From positions 62,001-126,000 of the forward strand of contig SJRY01000305.1 in the NCBI GenBank assembly GCA_011319805.1: a DNA stretch of 64,000 nucleotides. The letters are read 5' to 3'. The position numbers and the translations under genes were made by a program. Source of the DNA: Macrocybe gigantea (lineage: Eukaryota > Basidiomycota > Agaricomycetes > Agaricales > Callistosporiaceae). Under the pieces are notes generated by a model. That model was not told the origin of the DNA. It did no database searches and saw only the letters and a list, made by a program, of their open reading frames with translations. Numbering within the stretch: position 1 is the first letter of the stretch; every line of letters starts with the position of its first letter. Shown here in pieces: positions 1 through 11,755 of the stretch.

Positions 1-597
1 ATAGTAACGCAATCACCACTCTCGACGTCGTTCACAACTATTGTCCCCAGCCGACATGGAGTCTCGAATTACAAGACGAAAAATTCGATTCGCCGTGTAA
101 TAGTATCGCTTTGGAACGTAATACTCACATATATTTCGACGAATACAAATTCTGCTTTCTGCCGGTGGTGAGTATCTTCATATCTCTGGCATTCGGAATT
201 TATTCACGCTTCGCAGGACGGCAAGGCCAATACCTACACGTTGAAGGCTTTCCAAGAACTCGGAGGGTGTATTCCTATCCCAGTCGACGAAGAGATCACT
301 CTCAAAGACAACTCACACTTGCACACGACTAAAGCGCCCGACCCCGCACCTATGAGAGCAACGCAACTGCAAGAAGCTGGACCCGCGCCACGATCCGTTG
401 ATCTTCCCGATCCCTGGTTCTTTTCCGTTCATGTTGCCGTCGCCCACGTCTTACATGCCAGCGGCGCAGCTGAATTTTTCGACAGCTTCTTCGGGCGTGA
501 TTTCGTAGGCTACGATTCTCGTGTAGAGATGAAGGAAGTACGGGATATCGAGTTGAGGTTTATGAGGATGGATCTCGAGGACGCATTCTTCCCGTAA
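1..597 (+). CDS. HNH_2-type nuclease family protein, 3' part only (copy C)
   Basis: The 5' end lies before base 1. Two exons are visible, up to 167 and 217-597, joined over a 49-bp intron (GTGAGT at 168, TTCGCAG ending at 216). The first exon encodes NSIALERNTHIYFDEYKF, which holds the Asn and second His of an HNH_2-type (PF13391-like) nuclease fold; the first His would be upstream, outside the window. The last exon encodes a tail with AVAHVLHASGAAE, shared with the two minus-strand copies at 9645-11259 and 11756-13386, so this is a third, oppositely oriented member. The visible part has no stop or frameshift. Family assignment rests on the motif; the biological role of these basidiomycete proteins is unknown to me. 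Confidence 0.7.
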
Positions 598-809
598 AAA
601 CCCAACACTCTTGCGGGACATCTACTGTACATACTTTCTGGAAACGCATATTCGATCTGGAGCCCAATTGTTCTGTTGTACGAATGCGATACAGTCATAA
701 ATACGAATGACGCCAAACACTGCTGTATAAAAAGTATAGGGAAAAAATATGACGGAGGACGAAACATGAACAAAGAAAACAATGGTATAACGCTCGAACA
801 GAGAAGCCA

Positions 810-3800
810 TCACTTGACGATCTCAGGTGCATCAATAAAGATCCTCTCCACGTCCTTCCACTGCGCCTTCGGATTCCCACCAGCGCCAAACACCTTCTCC
901 CTCTCGACCCAATACTCCAACAAATCGCCCAGCCTCGACGGAGCCCAAACCCTCTCTCCCGTATCCCCATCCGTCTCAGCCCTGAACCACCTCGGACGAT
1001 GCGGCGGCATCCTCCCTTCCTCCCTAGCGCGCCTGATCGTTCGCTGCTTCTCTTCTTGCTCACCTTTGAGCTCGTTCGCAAGTTGATACCTTCCGAGCTC
1101 AAACGCGCGCTGGTCAGGTCGCAGGCGACAGTCTGTCGGACACAAGAACGGCTTCAGATCCGGAGGACAGTCGTTCAGCGTGATCGCGAATGGGGTCAGG
1201 TTGAACGGCGTCCCAGACGGCTTGTCCGAGTTTTTCCACAGCAGAAAGTGATGCGGCGTCGAGGGTGGTGAGTGGGTAGAAGGCGAGGTAGACGACATCG
1301 ATCCAGAGAGCGTCATGTCGGGATTGAAGAACGCACCGCTCGCTTCCCGTGCGATAAGCTGCGAGTTCCACCGCCCGGCAATGTCATACGCGACTTGGCC
1401 TGTCGAATCAAACACGTGTCCCGCAATCTCATACGCATCTCTGCCTCTCCATCCGCGCGGCTTGAACGTCAACACGCATTGGTCTCCCGTCCGATGATTC
1501 GTGATCTTCACAGAGATAAGAGAGTGAGCGCCAAACCTCAACACCATCAAAAAGAGAAACAACGCACAATCATATCCCCATAGTGATCAATCGTAGGCGA
1601 CCCAAGTATGAACCCAGAAACGTTCGTCGTGACCTTTTTCCATGTATAATGCTCCACTACCTTGCCCTCGCTGAACACACCCGTCGCCGCGGGATAGTCT
1701 GGTGCCCACTCTTTCGGGAGGAGCAGCTCGGCGTGCGCGACGCCCGTCGGACGAATCTCGAACGACTTGCCCATAAACTTGTTCTGCGCGTCGACCTTTG
1801 TCGCATCAAGGATCAGCACATTGTCTTGGGGGACCATATGTTTACGCAATTCCTCACCTCTCCAAAGTAGTGCCACAGTGGGGACTCGGCCCAGCACGCC
1901 GATATAGGCGGATGATGGCTGACCTGCTCCGAGACGTAGCGGTAATCCTTGTCGACCCTCACATACTCAAACGTCTCGCTCTGAAAACAAACAGATAAGT
2001 CAAATACATCCATCCATCACGCACGAGTAGACTCGCCAGCATGGGGTTGAACGGTTTTGCGATCCGTCCGATCGTGGAAGAATAATTCGACATTGCGAAC
2101 GCAGCGACAAACGCCAAGCGGCGCAGCGAGTCTTCTTCATTTGCCGCAGCATCAACTATCAAATATTAAACGACGCCCGAAGAAGAAAATAAAAAAGCCA
2201 ACTACTCACGACACTCTGAAAACTCCATATCCTCAGCCTATACGTAAAACAGTCAGCACCAACAGAGAGAGAAAATACACGCAAAAGACAAACCCACCAT
2301 TCTCTGCAACATGCTCGTCGGCTCATTGAAAAACACTGGAAAACTGATCCTGGTCAGATCCTTCCCGATGCTGTGCTTCAGCACGCTCCACAAGCTCGTC
2401 GGCGGACGTTCGGCCGCAAGCTTGAGCGTCCTGCGAAGATGTTTATACGGCTTGTAAGGCATGAGATCAAAGCTCTCGTGATGTGGAGGCTTTTCGGGAT
2501 GCGCCTCGGAAGGAACGAGCGCCTCGTTCACGATCAGGTTCGGCAGAGTGCCAGACTCGATCGCGTCGAAGAACTCGTCCTCCTCGTCCGTGTCGACGGC
2601 ACTCGAGTCGATCGTCGGCGTGCGCGTGAGCGCGAGCTTGGACGTCGTGGGCAGGAGAGGAGGGGAAACGACTGTGGGTGCCGGCGCGACGGCCGGTGCT
2701 GGCTCTTTCGGCGGTGGTGCTGGAGCCGGAGCTGGAGGAGGCGCAGGCTGAGGTTGAACCTCTGGTATCACGAGCTGCTGCTGCTGCGCCGCAAACGAGC
2801 TCTGTCTCCTCCTAGCCGTGCTCAACCCATCTAGACTCGCATCAAAAAACCTGCTTCCACGCCTCCTGCTCCTGGTTCTAAGCTCCCTCTCAAGGTCCTC
2901 ACCCTCCCTGACAGCCGTAGCAAGGCTCTCCTCCCAGAACCGCTGCCTGCCCTCCTCTCGCCTGACTTTACGTCGCCACCACTCCTCGCGCTCGCGCGCC
3001 ATCTGAACATATTCCGCCACCATGCCCTGCGCCGCAGCGAAGGAATCCTTCAGCGCGTTCCGCACCTCGGCGAAGCGTGCTGACGCGTCTGGCGGGACGG
3101 GGAGGCTGGACAGGAGCTGCGACGTGAGCTCGAGCTGCGCCATCGTCGTGTTGGCATGCAAGTCAAACGCCTCGTCGTACGGCGGCGCAACGGCGCTGCG
3201 TGCGCCAGAATCCGCCGAATCGTCATCGTTCATCTCGCCGTCCTCGTCATACCCGTCGTCTGGTAAGCCCGGCCCGGCCCCGCTACTGTCCCGCGTCAGA
3301 TCAGGATTGTCCAAACGAAGACTCGGGCTAGCATCGCCATCCTCAGGTGAGGGGCCGGGCGCTGCGGCAGACAAGGACACGTTGGCGAGATCAGCGCGCG
3401 AGCTAGCGAGCGAGTCACGGTCGCGGTCGCTGGCAGTCGGATGTCCATGCTTCATTGCGAAGCGCGAGATGGTGCCGGAAAGCTTGTGCGCGTGTTGGTG
3501 ATGATGCTGGGAATGCGCCGACTTTGTGGACTTTAGGCCGCTGGAATCGCTCTCCATGCTCTTGCGACGCTCGACATCCGTCGTGGTCTCACGCTGCTTG
3601 TACCACTCGATGCTCTTACCGATGGCCTGGGTCCATCGGGACGCCTCTACGGGGTGGTTCGCCTTCATGTACCACTTTTGTATGGAATGATGCCCGCGGG
3701 ATGGCGTAGAGTGAACTTCAAAGCGCAGACGATCGTTGCCGAGCGCGGTCTTGAGCACGGCGGTCTTCATCGATATGGAACCACGGCTGGCGACAGTCTC

Positions 3801-5056
3801 GTCTTCCTGATGACGATAATCTGCCTTTGAAGTGAGTATATGCGCACATCGATTGGTCAGAACAAGACGCACAAGACAAGACGCCGTTCTTGAGAACAAA
3901 CCAGCGCGTGTTGTAGCCCTTTGCGACGTTGGTGTATTTGTTCAGGTAGCCTCTGAGGGTCGGAGGCTCGGACGCAGGGGTTTCGATGAGGGTCGTGTCA
4001 TGATTCGCGTCTGCAACCAGAAAAATCAGTCAACGACTTGAAAGTCCAGCAAGAAGGTAACTTACATTGCCTCAAAAACACACGGACCTTGTCATCCTTT
4101 CCTGCGCCATCATAAGGCATCTTGCCTCTGCGGTCGCGCACAAAGACGTCAGCACCCGCACGCACGGCGAGCTCGATGAGTCGCAGATCCTTGCGTCTGG
4201 CAGCCTCGTGGAGGAGCGAGGTGCCCGAATCGTCATCAAGGTACGACAAGTCGACGAACCGGATGCGCGGCGACTCGAGGAGAGAGAGGAGTGCCTGAGG
4301 CGGGGGCTCGTTTGGCGGAGAATGGACGTAGCTGTGCAGAAGCGAACGATAGGAAGCGTTGAGAAACGAGTGAGAATCTGTCCTGCGCATGAGAAGATCG
4401 AAATACGGCAGACAGAAAGATGAGACGTACCATTTATGGCGCGGACGACGTCTCTGTTCTTGGCGACGTCCCTGCACGTCCTGCCCTGCCTATCGCGGAG
4501 CGTATCGTTGATCGAGTCCTGTTCGAGCAGCAGGTTGACAATGTCGACGCGACCGAGCGATGCTGCGAGGTGCAGCGCCGTCGTGCCCGAGCCCGGCGGG
4601 TGCACGCCGTTTGGCGATATGGCGCGATGCGACAACAGCAGCGCGACGGTGTTGACTTTTTTTTTTTAATCGAAGATCGGTCATCGCTCTCCGTCATCAT
4701 CACTGTGCAAGCCACCCACCTGTTCCGCATCGAATCGCAAGGTGCAGCGCCGCAGCGCCGGTGTCCAAGTCACCCTCCACCGAGTTCCGTTTGTCTTTTC
4801 CAATCTCGGCCAGGAAAGGATGGATCAACGCTGGGTCTCCTAATCCCCAACAAAGTCCCCAATGAGCACGTAGCACCATATTCACGACAACGAAAAGCTC
4901 TCACCGCTTCGGAGAGCCGCGAGGAGCTTGACTTGGTACAGAGGCTCTGTGGAGGCTGGGTGCATGGTCAGCGGATACGAGTGAGAAAGGAGTTACAATA
5001 TGTGCCAAGTGGCACTTACTGGAGGCAGTGACCGGAGATGCCGGACTGTCGGCCAT
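810..5056 (-). CDS. Oxysterol-binding protein with ankyrin repeats, PH domain, FFAT motif and ORD (Osh1/Osh2 type)
   Basis: Multi-exon gene read from ATG at 5056 (MADSPASPVTAS) to TGA at 810-812. Domain order: ankyrin repeats (TTALHLAASLGRVDIVNLLL and flanking units, about 4900-4070), a PH domain (GYLNKYTNVAKGYNTRWFVL, about 3990-3580), a long Ser/Pro/Ala-rich linker, a consensus FFAT motif EFFDAIE (about 2550-2575), and the lipid-binding ORD with the family fingerprint EQVSHHPPISA (about 1905-1935). Known for this family: Osh1/Osh2-like proteins exchange sterol and PI4P at ER contact sites, FFAT binds the ER protein VAP/Scs2, and PH and ankyrin domains target the other membrane. Introns are short with standard borders, e.g. 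GTAAGT after the first 37 coding bases. No break was seen. This is the best-supported host gene here. Confidence 0.93.
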
Positions 5057-6069
5057 GGCGGAGTTGTAGGCGTAGAATTGCAGAGAGAAGCCGTTTTGGA
5101 TTTCAGTCAAAGGCAAGGGCACTGTCGTACAGTAAGGCGAACATCAATTTATTATGTAAGATAAGGGGTTCATCTTGTGCGACGTCAGTCCCAGTGCTCC
5201 CAGTGTCGTATTCTTCATCCTCTCTCAGGCAGAACAACAGGCTTGGCCCCAAGGATATTCAATGGATCTCGAGTTGAGCCACCTGGTGGCTAAGGTCCAT
5301 CACTGGGTTCTTCTCAAGCGTCAACCCACGTATCGGTCAGAGAAAGAACAACACACGGGTGGAGTGGACGATAACGGGATGGTTCAAAGGCCCATCGGTT
5401 GTGTCTATCCCAGCATACCCAGACACCTCAGACCTTTGGCGGATGCGGCGGATGACCTCGGTACGACGTTGGTCAGCAGCTAATCCACCAAGACCCATTG
5501 TTGCCCTGGAGAAGGATAAGTAGCAAATACAGTCCCAAGGGACATGCGCCTACAGACGACGTCATCTGTATCTAGTAGAGCATTGACGATTTCGTTCAGA
5601 GCAGCCTTGTGTGCACAAATCAGCACGGAAATAGGACAAGGTGGGGCTCTCCGCGACCTCAAAAGATGTATCTGGTCGCACGACCTCATCGACTTCAGGA
5701 CGATCTACAGCGGTGAGCCTCAGTCTAAAATTTTCCGACGAATTCGAGAGCAGGGGAACGGATTGGCGACGATGTCAGGCCCACTAGCTGTATGCACATG
5801 GAATGATGTTTCGGCCTTCGACTCATACCGTACCGTAGCTCCTGAGCTACACACAGATGGCAGAAATTGAGAATTGGGGATTAGAAGTGAAGTCATGAAC
5901 GACTTCTGCATGCATGTCAGTGTCGCTTTTCAGCCTGCTTCGAACCCGTTGCATTTTAGCATGCGAAGACAAAGGCCTCGGAAGCATGACACGGTTGTAG
6001 GAATGTTATGTAAAGAAACGTGGGATGCCAAAGCCTCCCTAGGTCTCGCCTCATTTCGCTATGGTTGAC
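5057..6069. other. Intergenic, no supported gene
   Basis: About 1 kb upstream of the oxysterol-binding protein gene. Only short unrelated open frames occur on either strand and none shows a recognisable motif or a plausible spliced continuation. It probably contains the promoter of the minus-strand gene and the 3' flank of the membrane protein gene. Confidence 0.5.
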
Positions 6070-7362
6070 CTAGGACACGCCTAATCGGCCGTCCTCACCA
6101 ACATCCGCAGACGGAGAGGAAGGCGCAGGATTCTGCGCCTCACTTCGGACGCCAGGCACATCCGGTTTGTCACCGTCGTAAATCGCGCCAGTGCCCGCCT
6201 TTGACTTTGGCCATGGCTCCTCGTCCACATCGCGCTGATCGGCTGCTCCCACATCGTGTCTGGCCTCGCAAGCCCAAGGTGGATCCTCAACACCAGCAAA
6301 GCAGGCGCAATCCCCTAGATAGATCGTAGTGTCAGGCGTAACGTAATTGACTGCTGATGATTCTCCGTACCGGCGTGAGGAATGCAAAGGCGGCGACGAC
6401 GCCTGTGAAGGCGTTCGCCGGGTAGTTTACAACGCTGAGGATACCGATCACCAAGAGCGGAAGGGAGTACAGAAGCGCCGACTCCACCACGAGCTCGATG
6501 ACGAATTTGAATCGCCGCACCCCTTGCCCGCGGCCGATCATGTATATACGCAGGATGATGAGGAACGACGCAGAGAGCGTGATCGCAGCACCAAGGAAGG
6601 ATGCCGCGGTGTCTACGGCATAAAGCAGCGCGACCACCCCGGTGTGCGAGGATCAGTATCAGTCAGTGGCGCGAGGACGGCCAAGGGATAGAGTGCGTAG
6701 TTCTTGATTCCTTGCCATGGGACCATCAGTGACGGGCTTGCTGGATCTTACACAACAAGGAAATCATACCTGCTTCAACAATGGTCAGGAAGCCGAGGAT
6801 GGTGGCGATCCATGTATTCCGATTCCACATCTTCCAGCATCTCCAGACCTGGAAGCCATGTCAGTAAGTATCCCAGAATGAGACAGACGAATGAACGCAC
6901 GATCAGTCCATCGGCGATCACAAGTCCTATATTCACAAAGATGTTTGTCCATAACAGACCCGGCACAGATGGTAGGTTGAAGCTGTCGTAGACCTCCTCA
7001 AAGGTGTCCTTCATGAAGGACCGAATGCCGACAGTGCCGCCGATGATCGAGCATACTGTCAAGACAAATTGTATGAAAATCAGGCTCGTGATGATGAATC
7101 CTTTCCGCTTCTCGCGTGGTTTCACTGCAAGTGTCATGTAATGAAAAATGCTGCTATCGTAAAAGTGAATACGCACCAAAGGCGTGCACCATCATGAATG
7201 CAACAATTGACATATATATGCCTAGGCAATTCAGGTCACCAGCATCCTCCAGATAAATGATCATGACATACCGGATAGGAAGGCGAAAAGAAGCTTGCTA
7301 TGAATTTCATAGGCAAAAACGTCCTGGAGTTCAGGCGGTAGTGTTAGAGGTCTGTCAGACAT
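6070..7362 (-). CDS. Multi-pass membrane protein of a basidiomycete-expanded family
   Basis: Start ATG at 7360-7362 (MSDRPLTLPPELQDVFAYEI), stop TAG at 6070-6072. Exons encode alternating hydrophobic segments, e.g. FIITSLIFIQFVLTVCSIIG, LLWTNIFVNIGLVIADGLIV, AASFLGAAITLSASFLIILR and SALLYSLPLLVIGILSVVNY, then a hydrophilic Pro/Asp-rich tail. This pattern of about seven helices with an ADGLI segment is common in multicopy Agaricomycete proteins of unknown function. The exon carrying the tail (6070-6380) is in a different frame from the last membrane exon, so one junction near 6340-6370 is uncertain: it may be an intron I did not place or a small indel. A decayed paralogue lies in opposite orientation at 8866-9600. 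No enzymatic motif was seen. Confidence 0.7.
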
Positions 7363-8865
7363 GCTGCAAAGGGCGCTAAATGGAGTTCCTATTTATAACT
7401 GGGTAAACCTGACATCGCTGAACCCATAAATGAATTGCGGAGCAGGGAAAAAATGAACCAAACCGCTGCAGGGTCCACTTTTGATGCGTTTGCTTTCCCC
7501 GAAGAAGTACGGCAGTAAGGGTTGCAGAAGAGCGCTCACGGTGGCAATACGATATGCCTTATCGGCACGAACGATGTTGAGAGGCACAGAGTCTTACGCG
7601 CTCTTGATGCACAGACAAGCTCCTTCGGCAGTCCGGGTATTAATTTGAAGACTTTGAACGTTGTAAATATTCCAAGTTCAAGCTTGAGCGGCACTCACAA
7701 GTACCGATGAAACATACCGTTGTGGAGCGACATAGCGGCCCTTGCAAAACACCAACAGTTTGTCGGAGGCCTCAAACAGGCACGAAGGATGATGGCCCCG
7801 ACCAGTTTAGACGCCTACAGAAAAGGCCCTTGATGCAATGTAATTTGGTGGCGCAAAGGCTACTATGAGTGTTCTCATGACTTTCGAACGCTGGTGGACG
7901 TGAAGGCGTCGATGAGTGATCCTTGAACTTAAAGCAAAGCCACATGAAACCGAGATACTCGAGTGAGAATAGTTATGGAGGGCAAAGCTGAGCTGAAAAG
8001 AACAAGTGCTGAAGATATCGTTATATTTATCATGGCAAGCACATCATACAGTGCCATTAGAGGTAGCAAGCTAGGCAAGCTAGACACTCGGCGACGGAAT
8101 TGACAGCAGGAGACAAGGAGGAAGTGGGAGAAAAAGTAAGATATTGCACTGGATCATGAATTAGACGCTGGTACCTATATGGATCAGGACTCTTCCGACG
8201 TGTTGCTGGAGTTACTAAGTGGTGGAAATGGACTGTGGAAGGAGCGTAAGAGTTCGATTCACCATGTCATTGTCACGTGCACCCTTCGCAATCACTAGCT
8301 ATGCGTCCGAGTCTCCCAGCGCCCCGATCTCTTCCATAAGGTTTCCCCTACGCATGGACACGGACCCAATGGTATTTTCAGCGTTCCACCTTGTTGTGGA
8401 TTTTGCAGGTCATATCTTCTTTCAGCGTGTCTTTGCGACTTGGCTATTTCGACATTTGCAAGGCTTGTCGTCCTGCCTCTGAACGATGCATTCGCCCTCT
8501 TCGGTCCAGGTACGAAGCCGCCATTCGTTCATCCAGCGTTTTGCGTCCTGCATCATGCACGCATGGTCGACTCTGAGGTCGAGGCATCCAGACGTTAGGC
8601 CTTTAGGTGTAGTGCGATCACGTTGTTTGGGGATGTTAAAAGAAGATCGCCGAGTTTTGCTTCTGCTGTTCCGTCTAGCTCGCTTCATCGCCCTTAGCAA
8701 CAAGTTGGGTCTTACGTTGTCGTTTTCCCAGCACACACGCAACTATAGTCGTGTTTGTGGTTGCCCATGCGTACAGAGCGCCCTTCCTTACGATTGAGGC
8801 ATTTTCATCGTCTGAAAACGATTGGACTTTTAGTAAGGTGACATGAGACTGCGAAGCAATCCAAC
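7363..8865. other. Intergenic, no supported gene
   Basis: The 1.5 kb between the membrane protein gene and its inverted decayed paralogue. Short frames on both strands (for instance 8219-8482, +) lack recognisable motifs. The N-terminal half of the plus-strand relic may once have been in 8200-8860, but I cannot align it by eye. Confidence 0.45.
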
Positions 8866-9600
8866 ATGGTCACATCAATCGCTCCGGTGACGGCGACCAG
8901 TGGCAGCATCACGTTCGTCCAACGGTTCACAGAGGACTCGTTTGAAGAGGTTGCGGAGACGTCTACGTCTTTCCCTATCTGTGGTCAACATCCTCTGGAA
9001 AGATGCCAGTTTGGTCGTCGTGCAAGTAATCGCCGACGGTTTGATCTGTTTTTTCTGTGTGGGTTCTCATTCTCATGCGCGAGACAGATCTGGAGGTGTG
9101 AAATCGTAATGTGTGGACTGCGGCGCCTCTTGCGTTCTTGATGTGTTGTTTTGTTCGTAACGTCGTCTGTAGTACTGAAGGTTATGACCGTAGCTTATAG
9201 CGATTCTAATGCTACCACCGATTCCGACCCAGCGTTTCGAGGCTTTATAAACTATGTCGCAGAGATGGCAACGTCCTTCATCGGAGCCGCAGTCCTGCCG
9301 ACGGCGTCGGTGCTCATCATCCTGTGCATATATTCGATCGCGCATACGGAGGACGCGCGGCGGTTCAAGCAACTTGTTGGGCTCGTCGCTATCTGAAGCA
9401 GTGACTCTGGTGGGAGCCCTTCACTGCCGTGAATTTCGGGCTGCGTGCTCATAGGGATTTTGTTGTGGATGAAAGACCCAGCGTCGGTCTCATTCAGCCC
9501 CGCGCCTTCGGACAGGTCTGAATGGTCGATCCCAAACCCAAGGGGCTCTGCAGTCACGTTTGACACTAGAGTGTATCGCAAACGATGTCTACACATCAAA
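8866..9600 (+). pseudogene. Decayed paralogue of the 6070-7362 membrane protein
   Basis: Pieces of the same family appear in changing frames. DSFEEVAETSTSFP (about 8935-8970) matches DTFEEVYDSFNLPS of the intact gene, VNILWKDASLVVVQVIADGLI (shortened here: NILWKDASLVVVQVIADGLI, about 8980-9045) matches its LLWTNIFVNIGLVIADGLI, and MATSFIGAAVLPTASVLIIL (about 9265-9325) matches AASFLGAAITLSASFLIIL. The frame shifts between the first and second piece, and the third ends at a TGA at about 9396 just after ARRFKQLVGLVAI, before the last two helices. Orientation is opposite to the intact copy, so this is an inverted duplicate that has lost coding capacity. It ends just before the convergent HNH_2 gene. 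Confidence 0.6.
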
Positions 9601-9644
9601 ACCATGTTGCTGTATATAAAGGTGTGCGGAAAATTTGCTAGAAA

Positions 9645-11259
9645 TTAGGATACGTCCTCGAAGGCTGTAGGGTTTCCATGGGAGAGTTCATACTCAAGAT
9701 CCAATTTCATAAACCTCAACTCGATGTCTCGTACTTCCTTCATTTCTGCACTTGAACAAGGGCCCACTCCGTCATGCTTCAAGAAGCTATCGATATATTC
9801 AGCTGCACCACTAGCATGTAAAACGTGGGCGACGGCAGCATGAATAGATAGGAACCAGGGGTGAGGAAGTTCGATGGACTGTAGCGCAGGGCCTGCGGCT
9901 TGCGATCGTGTTTCCATTGTGTGTTCAGGAGCAAATGCATCAGTAGTATGCAAGTGCGAGTGATCCTTGAAGGTGAGCTCTTCGCTGTCACGGAAAGGAA
10001 CGACCCCATGGACATCCTCGAATGCCTTCAACTTGTAAGTATGATCCTTGCCGTCCTGCGAAACGTGAATAAATTCTGAATGTCAGAGACATGAAGACAC
10101 TAACCACCGGTATAAAGCAGAATTTGTATTCATCGAAATATATGTGAGGATCAGAATGCATAGCGATACCATTACACGGCGAATCGAATTTTTCGTCCAG
10201 TAATGAAAGACTCCATGCCGGTTGAGGACAATAGTTGCGAACGATATCGAGAGTGGCCATTGCGTTATGATCCTGTTATAAGAAAATGATATGTGGCAAG
10301 AGAAAACCAGGATTTGAGCGACTTACCTTTTTCGCCGAAAAATTTGCTACAGACCGTTTGAAAATATAGACGCATTCCAAACGTGCAGCTTTGAGCTTCT
10401 TGTCAAAGTGGTGAGCTTCAGGCATTTGTGAACCTGAGACTATGCATGTGTAATTGTCTCGGCATAGGACCTACCGTCATGTCAACAGGTGCTCAAATCC
10501 GCCACATAAGAGGTTAATATCCCACCTCCTTTGCCATTTTTTCATCACGGTTTTTACGAACAGTGTCTTGGAACGTTGATGGTGTCTCATTGAGCGTCGG
10601 AGTCGCTGCTTCAGAGAGTGTGCTTTTATCGTAATGGGATTGAGCTCGAACTGTGAAATGAGTATCGTTTTGTATCGAAATGCAACTATTCGATGCTTAC
10701 ACGGCCACAAGAATAGCACAAACCACGTATTCGCCAGTGCGACAAATTTCTGAATGTCATCACTGCAGGAAATGATTGCAGCGGCTGTGTAGCGAATAGA
10801 ATGCTCGTGTCGGTCTCCAGTTCGATCTTTGACGTAGTCCCACATTGCCCGGATTATTTTGTATGCATCAACGTTTTCTTTGAGTGTTTTGGGTGTATGT
10901 AGCAGTCGGTTGTTTCGAGGTGTATGCTCGAATACCTCTAAATGCAGGTCGGCAAGCCATTGCAACTTCGCGGTAGGATAACTGGCTTTGTCCTCGATGA
11001 TGTTCGCAATGGCCTTCTGGACGTCCTCGCCAATGGTGACCATAATGCTCTCAGTGGAAGCAGGAGATGTGTCACTCGATGCATTCTGTATTGGCATAGC
11101 TGATTCGGCGGATGAGGTAGAAGGCTCTGTTTGATGTGAAGGCATTTCAAGGGACGGTAAAATAGTCGGAAGGAACTTGGGTGTTTCCTGAGATTCTGGG
11201 CCGGAGTTCGTCGACTGTTCCGGTGATTCACTTTGGGCAAGCTCATATTCATTAGACAT
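9645..11259 (-). CDS. HNH_2-type nuclease family protein, copy A, first catalytic His replaced
   Basis: Start ATG at 11257-11259 (MSNEYELAQSESPEQSTNSG), stop at 9645. The N-terminal third is Ser/Glu/Pro-rich and probably disordered, followed by a conserved helical region (VDAYKIIRAMWDYVKDRTGD). The HNH part is built from exons near 10500-10350 and 10260-10110: RDNYTCIVSG, then ECVYIFKRS where the sister copy has QCAHIFKRS, then CNGIAMHSDPHIYFDEYKF. The first His of the HNH triad is therefore Tyr here, while the Asn and second His remain. The exon with stops at about 10490-10515 is an intron (GTGGGA..GACGGTAG) conserved in copy B, not a lesion. The tail has AVAHVLHASGAAE. The reading is otherwise intact, so the product may be a catalytically dead family member. 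Confidence 0.7.
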
Positions 11260-11472
11260 GATGTGATGCTGCGATTGAGAGACGATGAAATGTTGCAGAA
11301 ACGATGATGATGAGGATAGACAAAGAAAATAGCACGAGGCGAGATGCTGGAGATTCAAAATTCTGAGGTCGTCAACGGAAAGCAGAATCTTCAATACACA
11401 TATATAGTCAATAAGACAACATTTTCGAATGCGAGAAAAGGGTTTCAATTAATAGCTAACGTAGCGTCATCC

Positions 11473-11570
11473 TCATCCCACTCTCTCCGATGAGTTCTTC
11501 TGAAGAATTTCCTCGTAGTTGCCGACAGCAATCTGCATGCCGACTGCCGCCTTTGATAGGGCAGCTGGAG
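11473..11570 (-). pseudogene. Possible short remnant of the cysteine-rich secreted protein family
   Basis: Between the two HNH_2 genes a minus-strand frame ends with IAVGNYEEILQKNSSERVG and a stop. It resembles the last residues of the secreted protein at 14584-15200 (VAIDNYEELLKLERAGRE) and of the relic at 15962-16510 (ADNYEQLLKLERAD). Only about 25 residues align, and the upstream Cys-rich part is absent, so this is a weak call. The rest of 11260-11755 shows nothing I can support. Confidence 0.3.
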
Positions 11571-11755
11571 TCACCTTAACCCTCTGATTCAGGCATTTCC
11601 GAACAGGTCTGCATCGTCGTTCCGAACTTACACGCCCGCAACTACGCTTGATACTGAAGTGTATCGTAAACAATGTTTAATATTCTGGAGTCAACATATC
11701 AAGACAACGAACGCTACATAAGAATGTACAGAAAATATTGGAATTTAGAGACGTC

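Noticed and set aside
10480..10520. Three stop codons in the HNH_2 copy A reading just before RDNYTC
   Set aside because: Copy B has the same GTGGGA..AG segment at the matching place and the exons on either side join in phase, so this is an intron, not a lesion.
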